DNA of 64,000 bases, from positions 186,001-250,000 of the forward strand of contig NZ_CALPCZ010000001.1 in NCBI RefSeq assembly GCF_943193135.1, in the 5' to 3' direction. The notes under the pieces were generated by a model. The model made no database searches. It was given only the letters and a program-made list of their open reading frames with translations, and was not told the DNA's origin. The stretch's first letter is position 1, and every line of letters starts with the position of its first letter. Made by a program: the position numbers and the translations under genes. Of the stretch, positions 1-7,897 are shown piece after piece. The DNA is from Odoribacter lunatus. Its GTDB lineage: Bacteria > Bacteroidota > Bacteroidia > Bacteroidales > Marinifilaceae.

Positions 1-23
1 CGAAAGAATGTAAAATTAATGGT

Positions 24-872
24 ATGACGGGGATGACGAATGCGACCAATTACCACAGTCACTGTTCTTTTTGCGACGGGAATGCTCCGATGGAGGAGTT
101 TGTCAAAGCCGCGATAGAGGCCGGTTTCATCGCTTACGGTTTTTCTTCCCACGCACCGCTGCCGTTTTCCGCCCGCTGGACATTGGCGAGGGAGGAGATG
201 CCGGCTTATTTGGCGGAGTTTGAGCGGTTGAAACGGGAATATGAAGGAAAGATTGAACTATATGTCGGTCTGGAAATAGATTATCTGAACGAGGCGTCGA
301 ATCCGGCTTCTGTTTATTTTCAACAGCTTCCGTTGGATTTCCGGATAGGTTCCGTGCATTTGGTGTATGCTCCTGACGGAGAAATTGTGGATACGGATAC
401 CGGTGCGGAGAATTTTAAACGTCTTGTCGATGCGAATTTTCATGGAGATCTGAAAGCGCTGGTGGGAGCGTATTTCGAAGCGTCTATGCGAATGCTGGAG
501 AAAGGCGGGTTCGATATAATCGGGCATACGAATAAAGTCTGGTATAATGCGGAGCAGTGCGAGACCGGAGTTACGGATTCGGCATGGTATCAAGCAAAAT
601 TGGCGGACCTGTTCGCTTTAATTGCGGAAACGGGAGCGATGGTGGAAATTAATACGAAGTATTTTCATCGGAACGGCAGTTTCTTCCCCAATGTAAAGGA
701 TTGGAAGTATATAAAGCGATGGAATTTGCCGATAGTTGTGAATTCGGATGTGCATTTCCCGGAATTGGTGAATGCAGGGCGTTCGGAGGCATTGAAATTA
801 TTGAAGGAAGCGGGATTCCGCACCGTCCGGCAATTGATGGGAGGGAAATGGCAGGAGGTGGAAATCGGGTGA
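24..872 (+). CDS. PHP-domain histidinol-phosphatase (HisJ/HisK type)
   Basis: The protein (282 aa) is a PHP-superfamily phosphoesterase. An HxH metal motif lies at residues 11-13 (NYHSHCSFCDG), a further metal-type His at 43 (GFSSHAPLPF), and a C-terminal NSDVHFP motif supplies late ligands. The family hydrolyses L-histidinol phosphate to histidinol in histidine synthesis, using metal ions in the cytoplasm. No other his gene is visible, so the gene is either unlinked from a his operon or acts on another phosphate ester. The reading frame is open to the left edge of the window; I chose the ATG at 24 because the conserved region begins just after it, though 33 is equally possible. It is followed at short distance by two co-directional genes. 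Confidence 0.82.
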   Translation: MTGMTNATNYHSHCSFCDGNAPMEEFVKAAIEAGFIAYGFSSHAPLPFSARWTLAREEMPAYLAEFERLKREYEGKIELYVGLEIDYLNEASNPASVYFQQLPLDFRIGSVHLVYAPDGEIVDTDTGAENFKRLVDANFHGDLKALVGAYFEASMRMLEKGGFDIIGHTNKVWYNAEQCETGVTDSAWYQAKLADLFALIAETGAMVEINTKYFHRNGSFFPNVKDWKYIKRWNLPIVVNSDVHFPELVNAGRSEALKLLKEAGFRTVRQLMGGKWQEVEIG

Positions 873-905
873 GATATGATTTATTGTATATAAAGACATA
901 ATTTT

Positions 906-1163
906 ATGAAGAAGACGATACATTATACAACGAAAGGAGTATGTTCGGTGTATATCGACATTACGGTGGAAGATGAGATTGTTCGGGACGTGTATTTTGA
1001 AGGGGGGTGCAACGGGAATCTGCAAGGAATTTCTGCACTGGTAAAGGGGATGAAGGTGGATGATGTGATTGCCCGTCTGGAAGGGATACACTGTGGCTAT
1101 AAAGGCACTTCCTGTCCGGATCAGTTTGCCCGGGCTTTAAAGGAACTTAAATCGGAATGTTGA
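906..1163 (+). CDS. TSCPD domain protein (TIGR03905 type)
   Basis: A small protein of 85 aa ending in the motif that names the family (GTSCPDQFARAL, about residues 67-78). Cysteines sit at about 14, 35, 69 and 85, and a glycine-rich GGCNGNLQG stretch at about 33-41. The TSCPD domain also occurs at the C-terminus of some class II ribonucleotide reductases, where cysteines may bind metal or take part in thiol redox; the stand-alone version has no established role. It lies 33 bp after the phosphatase gene and 1 bp before the next gene, so the three are probably co-transcribed. The family call is firm; the function is unknown. Confidence 0.85.
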   Translation: MKKTIHYTTKGVCSVYIDITVEDEIVRDVYFEGGCNGNLQGISALVKGMKVDDVIARLEGIHCGYKGTSCPDQFARALKELKSEC

Positions 1164-1164
1164 T

Positions 1165-1944
1165 ATGGAAAACGGATTTTCAGCGGAAGAAGCCCTGCGC
1201 AAAGCTGTGGAATGGGCGAAAGAGGCGGGACGGATCCAGCTGTCTTTTTTTCGGGGAAATGACCTGGGAGTAAGTACGAAATCGAATGTCTACGATGTGG
1301 TTACCCGGGTGGACAAAGAGTGTGAGGCCTATCTGTTAAAACAGATTGAATCCGTGTATCCGGGACATGCCGTTTTGGGGGAGGAAAGCGGAAAACACGA
1401 AGGAACGGGGGATTTTTGCTGGGTCATAGATCCGCTGGACGGTACGAATAATTACAGCCAGGGGCTTCCCGTGTTTACGGTTTCCATCGGACTGCAATAT
1501 AAAAATGAAACGCTGCTGGGAGTCGTTTATGCGCCTTATTTCAACGAATTATATACGGCTTGTCGCGGACAAGGAGCTTTTCTGAATGACAAGCCTATCC
1601 GGGTCAGCAGCAAGGGCGATCTGGAGCATTCGGTATTGGGGACGGGATTCCCCTATGATAAGGATGTAAATCCGGATAACAACGTACGGAATGTCGCCAG
1701 TATTTTACCCCATTTGAGGGGATTGAGGCGGATGGGATCTGCTGCCTACGATCTTTGTTGTGTGGCTGCCGGTTTTCTTGACGGTTATTGGGAGTTCAGC
1801 CTGAATCTGTGGGATATGTGTGCCGGTGCACTGATTGTGGAAGAGGCCGGGGGAATCATCCGGCATTTCCGGCAGAACCGGAATATTTCGATTATAGCGG
1901 GAAATCCGCAATTGGTGGAGAAAATAGGGGAAAAAATTAAGTAA
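1165..1944 (+). CDS. Inositol monophosphatase family protein
   Basis: This 259-aa protein carries the inositol-monophosphatase signatures: GEESGKHEG (about residues 72-80, metal-binding Glu), WVIDPLDGTNNY (about 91-102, metal-binding Asp residues and backbone), and a C-terminal NLWDMCAGALIVEEAGG motif in which the WD aspartate is a metal ligand. The family dephosphorylates inositol-1-phosphate and related sugar phosphates or nucleotides (SuhB/CysQ/HisN-like). The start follows the previous stop by one base, implying coupled translation. A neighbouring PHP histidinol-phosphatase makes HisN activity conceivable, but the sequence alone does not fix the substrate. Confidence 0.88.
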   Translation: MENGFSAEEALRKAVEWAKEAGRIQLSFFRGNDLGVSTKSNVYDVVTRVDKECEAYLLKQIESVYPGHAVLGEESGKHEGTGDFCWVIDPLDGTNNYSQGLPVFTVSIGLQYKNETLLGVVYAPYFNELYTACRGQGAFLNDKPIRVSSKGDLEHSVLGTGFPYDKDVNPDNNVRNVASILPHLRGLRRMGSAAYDLCCVAAGFLDGYWEFSLNLWDMCAGALIVEEAGGIIRHFRQNRNISIIAGNPQLVEKIGEKIK

Positions 1945-1962
1945 TCTGTTTTACTTTTTGGT

Positions 1963-4260
1963 ATGTGTAAATATTGTATTTGTTTTTTGTTGTGGTTAGT
2001 GTGTGTTGCAGTTCAAGCAGAACCATTGGGGAAAAATCCGACAGATGCGAATATCTACGGGCATGTGGTGGATAAACATTCCCGGGAGCATTTGCCTTTT
2101 ATGACGATAGCATTGAAAGGGACGACTTTGGGTACGGCAACGGATGCTACGGGACATTATTTTTTGAGGAATTTGCCGGAAGGGAAGTTTGTTGTTGTTG
2201 TAACTGCTGTTGGTTATAAAACTCAAGAGCTGGAAGTGGATTTAAGGAAGGGAAAAACATTGGAGATTAATTTTGAAGTGGAGGAGGATCAGGTTTCTCT
2301 GGATGAGGTCGTGGTTTCGGCGAATCGAAATGAAACAACCCGTCGTCAGGCGCCGACATTGGTAAAAGTACTGGATTCAAAATTGTTTGAAACAACCAGT
2401 GCATCCTGTTTGGCAGAGGGATTAAACTTTCAGCCCGGAGTGAGGGTGGAAAATAATTGCCAGAATTGCGGTTTTCAACAAGTGCGAATAAATGGTCTGG
2501 ATGGCCCTTATACGCAGATATTGATTGATTCACGTCCGGTATTTAGTGCTTTGAGCGGGGTATATGGTCTGGAACAGATACCGGCGAATATGATTGAACG
2601 GGTAGAGGTGATGCGTGGAGGAGGGAGTGCTTTGTTCGGCTCTTCAGCGATTGCCGGCACAATCAATGTAATAACGAAAGAACCGCAATATAATTCGGCA
2701 CAGGTATCGCACGCAACTAATATGATAGGTGGGAAGTCGGTATTTGACAATGTGACTTCGTTGAATGCTTCGCTCGTCAATGATAACCATCGAGCGGGGA
2801 TATATGTTTTTGCACAATCGCGTTTTCGTCCGGGATATGACCATGATGATGACGGATATACCGAATTACCGAAATTGAAGGGAAAAACAGTCGGGATGAG
2901 GTCATTTTTGAAAACCGGTACTTATACCCGTTTGACGGCAGAGTATCATTCTATACATGAGTTCCGGCGGGGTGGAAACTTGTTGGACAGACAACCCCAT
3001 GAGGCTGATATTGCGGAACAGGTGGAGCATGATATTAATACGGGAGGATTGAAGTTTGATTATTTTGCACCTAATGAGCGTTTGCGTGTCAGTTTGTTTT
3101 CTTCGATGCAGCATATTGACCGCCATAGTTATTATGGTGTAAAACAAGATCCGAATGCATACGGAAAAACCAATGACTTGACTTATGTTGGCGGCGGACA
3201 GCTTTTTTATCATTTTAACCGGTTGTTATTTATGCCTTCTGACTTGACTGTTGGGGCAGAGTTTAATTATGACCAACTGGCGGACAGGATTAAAGGATAC
3301 GGGCGGGATTTTTCCCAAACTACCCGGATTTATAGTGCCTTTTTACAGAATGAATGGAAGAATGAGAAATGGAGTTTCTTGTTGGGCGGGCGTCTGGATA
3401 AGCACAATATGCTCTCTAAAGCGATTTTTAGTCCCCGGGTGAATTTGCGTTTCAATCCGACTTCCGATTTAAATTTTCGGGTAAGTTATTCCGGAGGATT
3501 TCGGGCACCGCAGGCATTCGATGAAGATTTGCACATAGCGGCAGTCGGAGGGGATGTTGCTATTATTCAATTGGCGCCGGACTTGAAAGAAGAAAAATCG
3601 CGCAGTGTGAGTGTATCGGCGGATTTATATCATCGTTTCGGACAAGTGCAGGTGAACTTTTTGGCGGAAGGTTTTTATACGAATCTGAAAGATGTATTTG
3701 TACTGGAGGATATTAGCAAAGAAGATGGGATTATCACAAAAGAGCGGCGCAATGGTGCGGGTGCGGAAGTAATGGGAGTGAATCTGGAAGCCAGAGCGAT
3801 ATTTACCCGTTGGTTTGAATTGCAGGCAGGGGCAACCTTGCAGAAAAGCAGATACAAAGAGCCGGAGGTATGGAGTGAAAATCCGGAGGTTCCGGCAGAG
3901 AAGAAGATTTTTAGAACTCCGGATATATACGGATATTTTACAGCCTTGCTGAAGCCTTTGAAATCTTTTTCCGTTTCTTTGTCAGGTACGTATACTGGAG
4001 AAATGTTAGTGCAGCACATGGCGGGAGTGATAGAAACGGATAGGGCGGAGAAAACACCGGATTTTTTTGATTTGGAAATGAAGATGGCTTATGATATGCG
4101 ATTGTCTAAAAGCCTTACCTTGCAATTGAACGCGGGAATACGCAATCTATTTGATGCTTACCAGAAAGATTTTGATTGCGGACCGGACCGGGATTCCGGA
4201 TATATGTACGGTCCCGGCATGCCGCGGAGTTATTTTGCCGGTGTGAAACTGATGTTTTGA
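1963..4260 (+). CDS. TonB-dependent outer-membrane receptor
   Basis: The 765-aa protein begins with a signal peptide (residues 1 to about 19, cleavage near VQAEP). A carboxypeptidase-regulatory-like beta-sandwich follows (about 28-110, from IYGHVVDKHS), then a plug (about 118-240, including LDEVVVSANR and the GGGSALFGSSAIAGTINVI end motif), then a 22-strand-type barrel ending in the aromatic VKLMF C-terminus expected for BAM insertion. Two features recall haem and cobalamin receptors: a cysteine-rich ENNCQNCGFQQVRING stretch in the plug, and an FRAP motif (GGFRAPQAF) followed some 20 residues later by APDL, where haem receptors such as HmuR have NPDL. The ligand is not certain. The gene starts 18 bp after the inositol-phosphatase gene; no TonB/ExbBD genes are nearby. 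Confidence 0.9.
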   Translation: MCKYCICFLLWLVCVAVQAEPLGKNPTDANIYGHVVDKHSREHLPFMTIALKGTTLGTATDATGHYFLRNLPEGKFVVVVTAVGYKTQELEVDLRKGKTLEINFEVEEDQVSLDEVVVSANRNETTRRQAPTLVKVLDSKLFETTSASCLAEGLNFQPGVRVENNCQNCGFQQVRINGLDGPYTQILIDSRPVFSALSGVYGLEQIPANMIERVEVMRGGGSALFGSSAIAGTINVITKEPQYNSAQVSHATNMIGGKSVFDNVTSLNASLVNDNHRAGIYVFAQSRFRPGYDHDDDGYTELPKLKGKTVGMRSFLKTGTYTRLTAEYHSIHEFRRGGNLLDRQPHEADIAEQVEHDINTGGLKFDYFAPNERLRVSLFSSMQHIDRHSYYGVKQDPNAYGKTNDLTYVGGGQLFYHFNRLLFMPSDLTVGAEFNYDQLADRIKGYGRDFSQTTRIYSAFLQNEWKNEKWSFLLGGRLDKHNMLSKAIFSPRVNLRFNPTSDLNFRVSYSGGFRAPQAFDEDLHIAAVGGDVAIIQLAPDLKEEKSRSVSVSADLYHRFGQVQVNFLAEGFYTNLKDVFVLEDISKEDGIITKERRNGAGAEVMGVNLEARAIFTRWFELQAGATLQKSRYKEPEVWSENPEVPAEKKIFRTPDIYGYFTALLKPLKSFSVSLSGTYTGEMLVQHMAGVIETDRAEKTPDFFDLEMKMAYDMRLSKSLTLQLNAGIRNLFDAYQKDFDCGPDRDSGYMYGPGMPRSYFAGVKLMF

Positions 4261-4323
4261 TAGACATGTCCTAAAACATTTTTTGCCGAATTACGTTACG
4301 GTGAACAATGAAAATAAAAGGCC

Positions 4324-5328
4324 ATGTCAATAAAAGAACGTTATTGGAACTATTCCCTGATTGTAATTATATTGTTATTGGGAACATTGATTTTCTTGAA
4401 AATCATACCCTTTTTAGGGGGAATACTGGGGGCATTGACCGTTTATATCCTCGTACGTCCTCAAATGATTTGGCTTAGCGAGCGAAAAAAATTTCGGCGT
4501 AGCTTTATGGCAATTCTGATATTGTGTGAGACAATCTTTTTCTTTTTGATACCTTTATCTTTGGTGATATGGTTGTTGATTACCAAATTGCAGGCAATCA
4601 ACTTGCAGCCCCAAAATCTGTTGAACGGTATAGAAAACGTAGCCGATATGATTCGGGAGAAAACGGGATACGAATTATTGAGTAAGGGAAACGTCAGTAC
4701 GATACTCTCGATTTTGCCTCGTTTCGGGCAGATGCTGATGGAGGGAATAACCAGTTTTGCCATTAACGTGCTTGTGATGCTTTTTGTACTTTACTTCATG
4801 TTGATAGGAGGGAAAAAAATGGAAAAATACGTCAATGGTATTTTGCCGTTTAACCGGGAAAACAAAAAAGACATATTGCAGGAATTTCACCGGGTAGTCC
4901 GTTCCAATGCGATAGGCGTGCCGTTATTGGCAGTCATTCAGGGAGGGGCTGCTATGCTGGGATACTTTATATTCGGGGTGCCCAGCGCATTTCTTTGGGG
5001 AGTACTTTCGTGTTTTGCAACTATAATACCGATTATTGGTACGGCTATTATTTGGATACCTCTGTTCCTGTACCTGGGAGCGATAGGACATTGGGGGAAT
5101 GCGATAGGATTGGTTATTTACTCGGCCATCGTCATTGGAAACGTCGATAATCTGATTCGCGGGATACTTCAAAAAAAGATGGCGGATACACATCCGTTGG
5201 TAACCATTTTCGGTGTGGTTATCGGTTTATCTCTTTTCGGGTTTATGGGAGTTATTTTCGGACCGCTACTTTTGTCTCTTTTTATTCTTTGTGTAGAAAT
5301 ATTCAGAGAAGACTATCTGAAAAATTAA
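4324..5328 (+). CDS. AI-2E family transporter (UPF0118/PerM-like permease)
   Basis: An integral membrane protein of 334 aa with about seven to eight hydrophobic segments. The arrangement is that of the AI-2E/UPF0118 family: two N-terminal helices (residues 10-45), a pair at about 60-85, a soluble segment, then a C-terminal block with conserved GVPSAFLWGVLSCFATIIPI and IFGPLLLSL motifs. Members have been linked to autoinducer-2 export, Na+/H+ antiport or small-molecule efflux, so the substrate cannot be read from sequence. It lies 63 bp after the TonB receptor on the same strand and ends tail-to-tail with the LuxR-type gene, 3 bp apart. Confidence 0.88.
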   Translation: MSIKERYWNYSLIVIILLLGTLIFLKIIPFLGGILGALTVYILVRPQMIWLSERKKFRRSFMAILILCETIFFFLIPLSLVIWLLITKLQAINLQPQNLLNGIENVADMIREKTGYELLSKGNVSTILSILPRFGQMLMEGITSFAINVLVMLFVLYFMLIGGKKMEKYVNGILPFNRENKKDILQEFHRVVRSNAIGVPLLAVIQGGAAMLGYFIFGVPSAFLWGVLSCFATIIPIIGTAIIWIPLFLYLGAIGHWGNAIGLVIYSAIVIGNVDNLIRGILQKKMADTHPLVTIFGVVIGLSLFGFMGVIFGPLLLSLFILCVEIFREDYLKN

Positions 5329-5331
5329 CAA

Positions 5332-5934
5332 TCATTCCACTTCGCTTATATCGAGTAAATTATTTAAAATAGCGTACACTGTCAAACCGGAAACAGATTT
5401 AATCCCTGTTTTGCGGCTGATATTCTTACGGTGGGTAATGACCGTATGAATTGAAATATGGTGCTCCTCTGCAATCTCTTTATTGATTTTCCCTTTGGCG
5501 ACGGATACCAGAATTTCCTTTTCCCTTTCCGAAAGTTCGGCTGCATCCGGTTGTTCGGAAGATACCGTGGCTGTATTGGCAACCGATTCAATTTTCTTGA
5601 TAATTTTATCCTTGCTATCCCGGATATCAATCGTTGTGTGGTAATGTTTTAAAACTTCCGGCTCGACATATTGGTAAACTAAAGCAATCAGGCTGCAACT
5701 CTCTGAAGAATCAAAAAGATCTTCGAGGCAATGCCGGTGTCTGAAATCTATGACGGCCGGATTTATAATGAGAATATTTGGATGAAGGCGGGTGATATGT
5801 TCGCTGTAATGTTCACAATCGGCAAAAACACCGATTATCTCAAAATCCTTGTAGGATTTTAGCAGTTCCTGCAAGCCCGTGGCAATAATAGCGGAAGGTT
5901 CAATCAGGATAATCTTGTATTTTTTATTTGTCAT
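5332..5934 (-). CDS. LuxR-type regulator with degenerate receiver domain
   Basis: The 200-aa protein has a receiver-like fold (residues 5-115) and a clear LuxR/GerE helix-turn-helix (about 134-195, starting LSEREKEILVSVAKG and including NKEIAEEHHISIHTVITHR). In the receiver, the usual acidic pair after strand 1 is replaced by Glu-Pro (IILIEPSA), and the strand-3 phospho-acceptor Asp is replaced by Asn (LIINPAVID). Phosphorylation in the normal way is therefore unlikely. The start overlaps the end of the hemerythrin gene by 11 bp, so the two are co-translated, and the regulator probably takes its signal from that partner or from a ligand. Target genes are unknown; the divergent YhiM-like gene is a natural candidate. 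Confidence 0.85.
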   Translation of the reverse strand: MTNKKYKIILIEPSAIIATGLQELLKSYKDFEIIGVFADCEHYSEHITRLHPNILIINPAVIDFRHRHCLEDLFDSSESCSLIALVYQYVEPEVLKHYHTTIDIRDSKDKIIKKIESVANTATVSSEQPDAAELSEREKEILVSVAKGKINKEIAEEHHISIHTVITHRKNISRKTGIKSVSGLTVYAILNNLLDISEVE

Positions 5935-6619
5935 GATGTCTTTCCTGTTTTTGAACCAACGGAATCAATATTTTATCTTCGATAAGCGCATGCTTGTTCA
6001 AATCTTCCTCCAGCGAAAAAATATTGAACAGTATATCTGTTTTTTCAGATAATAACTCCGTGCCGGGCAAATACTTGATGATAATATTCTTCAAATCGTT
6101 CAGTTTCTCCTCGATATTCGTATGGTTTTCTTCAAAACTCTCAATTGAATAACCTGCTTTGGCCGCATCCTGTTCTATATTCAGAACATAAGGGAAAACC
6201 GTATTCTCTTCGTATTCAAAATGCTTGACAACTTCCTTCTTGTATTCTTCAAAAAAGCGGTCTAAAATATGGCGTTGTTTTACCGCGCCCTTCTCCGAGA
6301 TGGTCGTCAATTGATGTTGGATAATTTGTATGCGGTTATTCAGATAATACGAATGGGAGCGTTGCAGATACAGAATCAGCTGTTTGATATCCACTTGATT
6401 CAACTCTTTTTCTCCGGGTAGATAATAACTGAAGGCATATACATTGCAAATCATGGTAAACAGTGTATCCGATATACCGTTTTGTTTGCAACATTCCTGT
6501 ACGGATTTTTCTCCGAAACCTAAATTTAAACCAAATCGGGGAAGGAGTAAAAGCAACTTGTAATCCGTATGAATCAAGTCTGCCAACTTCATTTGAGGGG
6601 TAAAAAGAAACGTATCCAT
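5924..6619 (-). CDS. Hemerythrin-domain protein with RIC/ScdA-like N-terminus
   Basis: The 231-aa protein has two parts. Residues about 10-55 (KLADLIHTDYKLLLLLPRFG and after) resemble the N-terminal domain of ScdA/YtfE, the repair-of-iron-centres family, but lack its Cys-Cys metal motif. Residues about 90-225 form a hemerythrin four-helix domain with the di-iron pattern His (SHSYYL), HxxxE (KHFEYEENTVFP), His (ENHTNIEE) and a final HxxxD/E (LNKHALIEDKILIPL). Such proteins sense or detoxify NO or O2, or release iron to damaged Fe-S clusters. The LuxR-type gene downstream overlaps it, suggesting a sensor-regulator pair. It is transcribed divergently from the YhiM homologue. Confidence 0.86.
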   Translation of the reverse strand: MDTFLFTPQMKLADLIHTDYKLLLLLPRFGLNLGFGEKSVQECCKQNGISDTLFTMICNVYAFSYYLPGEKELNQVDIKQLILYLQRSHSYYLNNRIQIIQHQLTTISEKGAVKQRHILDRFFEEYKKEVVKHFEYEENTVFPYVLNIEQDAAKAGYSIESFEENHTNIEEKLNDLKNIIIKYLPGTELLSEKTDILFNIFSLEEDLNKHALIEDKILIPLVQKQERHHDK

Positions 6620-6720
6620 ACCGTTGTATTTATTTTCAGGCCTCTAAATTAGAAGATACGGATGATATCCGCAATCCCCATTTATGATGAATTTTACAAT
6701 TATTCATATTCAATTGAAAA

Positions 6721-6764
6721 GGAAACTTTAAAAGAAAAGCGGCCGTATATCGGGAAACTTTAAA
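6721..6764. promoter_or_regulatory. 12-bp direct repeat before the yhiM-like gene
   Basis: The sequence GGAAACTTTAAA occurs exactly twice, at 6721-6732 and 6753-6764. The copies start 32 bp apart, about three helical turns, so they face the same side of the DNA. They lie in the 156-bp divergent region between the hemerythrin gene and the membrane-protein gene, just upstream of the latter. A short inverted repeat (CGGAT-gat-ATCCG, 6659-6671) is nearer the hemerythrin gene. I infer a regulator site, possibly for the adjacent LuxR-type protein; nothing proves it. Confidence 0.4.
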
Positions 6765-6775
6765 TAATAAATAAT

Positions 6776-7822
6776 ATGAATTACGGTATAAGTGTTTTAT
6801 TTCGGGCAATCCCTGTCATGATGGCACTCATCTGCTTTTTTCTCGGGGGATTTATTTTTACGTACGGAAACGATGCGGCGCGTGAAGTGGCCGGCCCTGT
6901 CGTATTCTTTTTGGGGGCAATATGTCTGGCGTTGTATGCGACAGCCGCGATAATTATCCGGCAGCTGATTCATAAATTTCATACCCTTCAGAAATATCTT
7001 ATTCCTTGTTTCGGGTACGCAGTCGCCTTGACGACTTTCATACTGGGACTTTGGATTATGAGACAAGGCACGAGCAATTACCTTCTTTCCGGTCATGTCG
7101 TATGCGGTATTGCTTTGATAGCGGCATGTGTCTCTACAGCGGCCACCTCTTCGACCAAATTCTATTTGATACCCGTGAACTCCGCTTCAACCGGTAAAGA
7201 CATCAACAAAGAAGGTTTTTCCAAAGGCACCGAACGTCTGTTGATAACCCTTACCGTATTATTTTCCCTGACGGCGTGGATATGGTGTATTGTATTACTT
7301 TCCCGGAGTTCCTGGGGAACAGTGTATTTCGTAGCCGGAACAGTCATGGGAGGATTAGCTTGCATCTGTTCCAGTTTAATCGCTTTGGTGGCAAGTATTT
7401 CCCGGCAAATTCGGAATGATTACGGAGGAAGAGACCGGTGTAACTGGCCTAAAGTCGTATTCTTTTTCGGAACGCTTGCTTTTGTGTGGGGACTGCTTGT
7501 CGTATTGACCAAAGTGGGAGAGGTTGCCCATACAACCGGATTCATTATGCTGGGCTTAGGACTTGTCTGTTTCAGTATATCCAGCAAAGTATTGTTATTG
7601 GCAAAAGTTTGGAAGCAACAGTTCGCCCTGGCAAACCGTATCCCTTTGATACCGGTCATGACCGCGCTTTTCTGTCTTTTCACGGCGGCCTACCTCTTTG
7701 AAGCGGGCACGATAAATAACGCCTACTTCGTACCGGCGAGGGTATTGGCGGGCTTGGGGGCCATCTGTTTCTGTCTTTTCTCTATCGTTAGCATATTGGA
7801 AAGCGGAACTTCAAAAAAATAA
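6776..7822 (+). CDS. yhiM: YhiM-like (DUF2776) inner-membrane protein
   Basis: A polytopic protein of 348 aa with about ten hydrophobic helices arranged as repeated pairs, each with an AG-HV or AGxV motif (VAGPVVFFLGAICLAL, LSGHVVCGIALIAACVS, VAGTVMGGLACICSS, VLAGLGAICFCLFSIVS). The C-terminus (LANRIPLIPVMTALFCLF through SILESGTSKK) matches my memory of E. coli YhiM (350 aa, DUF2776) closely, with nearly the same total length. YhiM is an inner-membrane protein reported to matter for acid and cold survival; the molecular activity is unknown. Its place opposite the hemerythrin/LuxR pair suggests control by redox or NO stress. Similarity to an enterobacterial protein this strong is unusual in Bacteroidota and may reflect transfer. 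Confidence 0.72.
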   Translation: MNYGISVLFRAIPVMMALICFFLGGFIFTYGNDAAREVAGPVVFFLGAICLALYATAAIIIRQLIHKFHTLQKYLIPCFGYAVALTTFILGLWIMRQGTSNYLLSGHVVCGIALIAACVSTAATSSTKFYLIPVNSASTGKDINKEGFSKGTERLLITLTVLFSLTAWIWCIVLLSRSSWGTVYFVAGTVMGGLACICSSLIALVASISRQIRNDYGGRDRCNWPKVVFFFGTLAFVWGLLVVLTKVGEVAHTTGFIMLGLGLVCFSISSKVLLLAKVWKQQFALANRIPLIPVMTALFCLFTAAYLFEAGTINNAYFVPARVLAGLGAICFCLFSIVSILESGTSKK

Positions 7823-7897
7823 CACAGCCAATCCGCCCGCAGGCTTGGCATTGTTTCCAACTTCCACTATCTTTGTCCACGGATAAGGACTTTTAGT

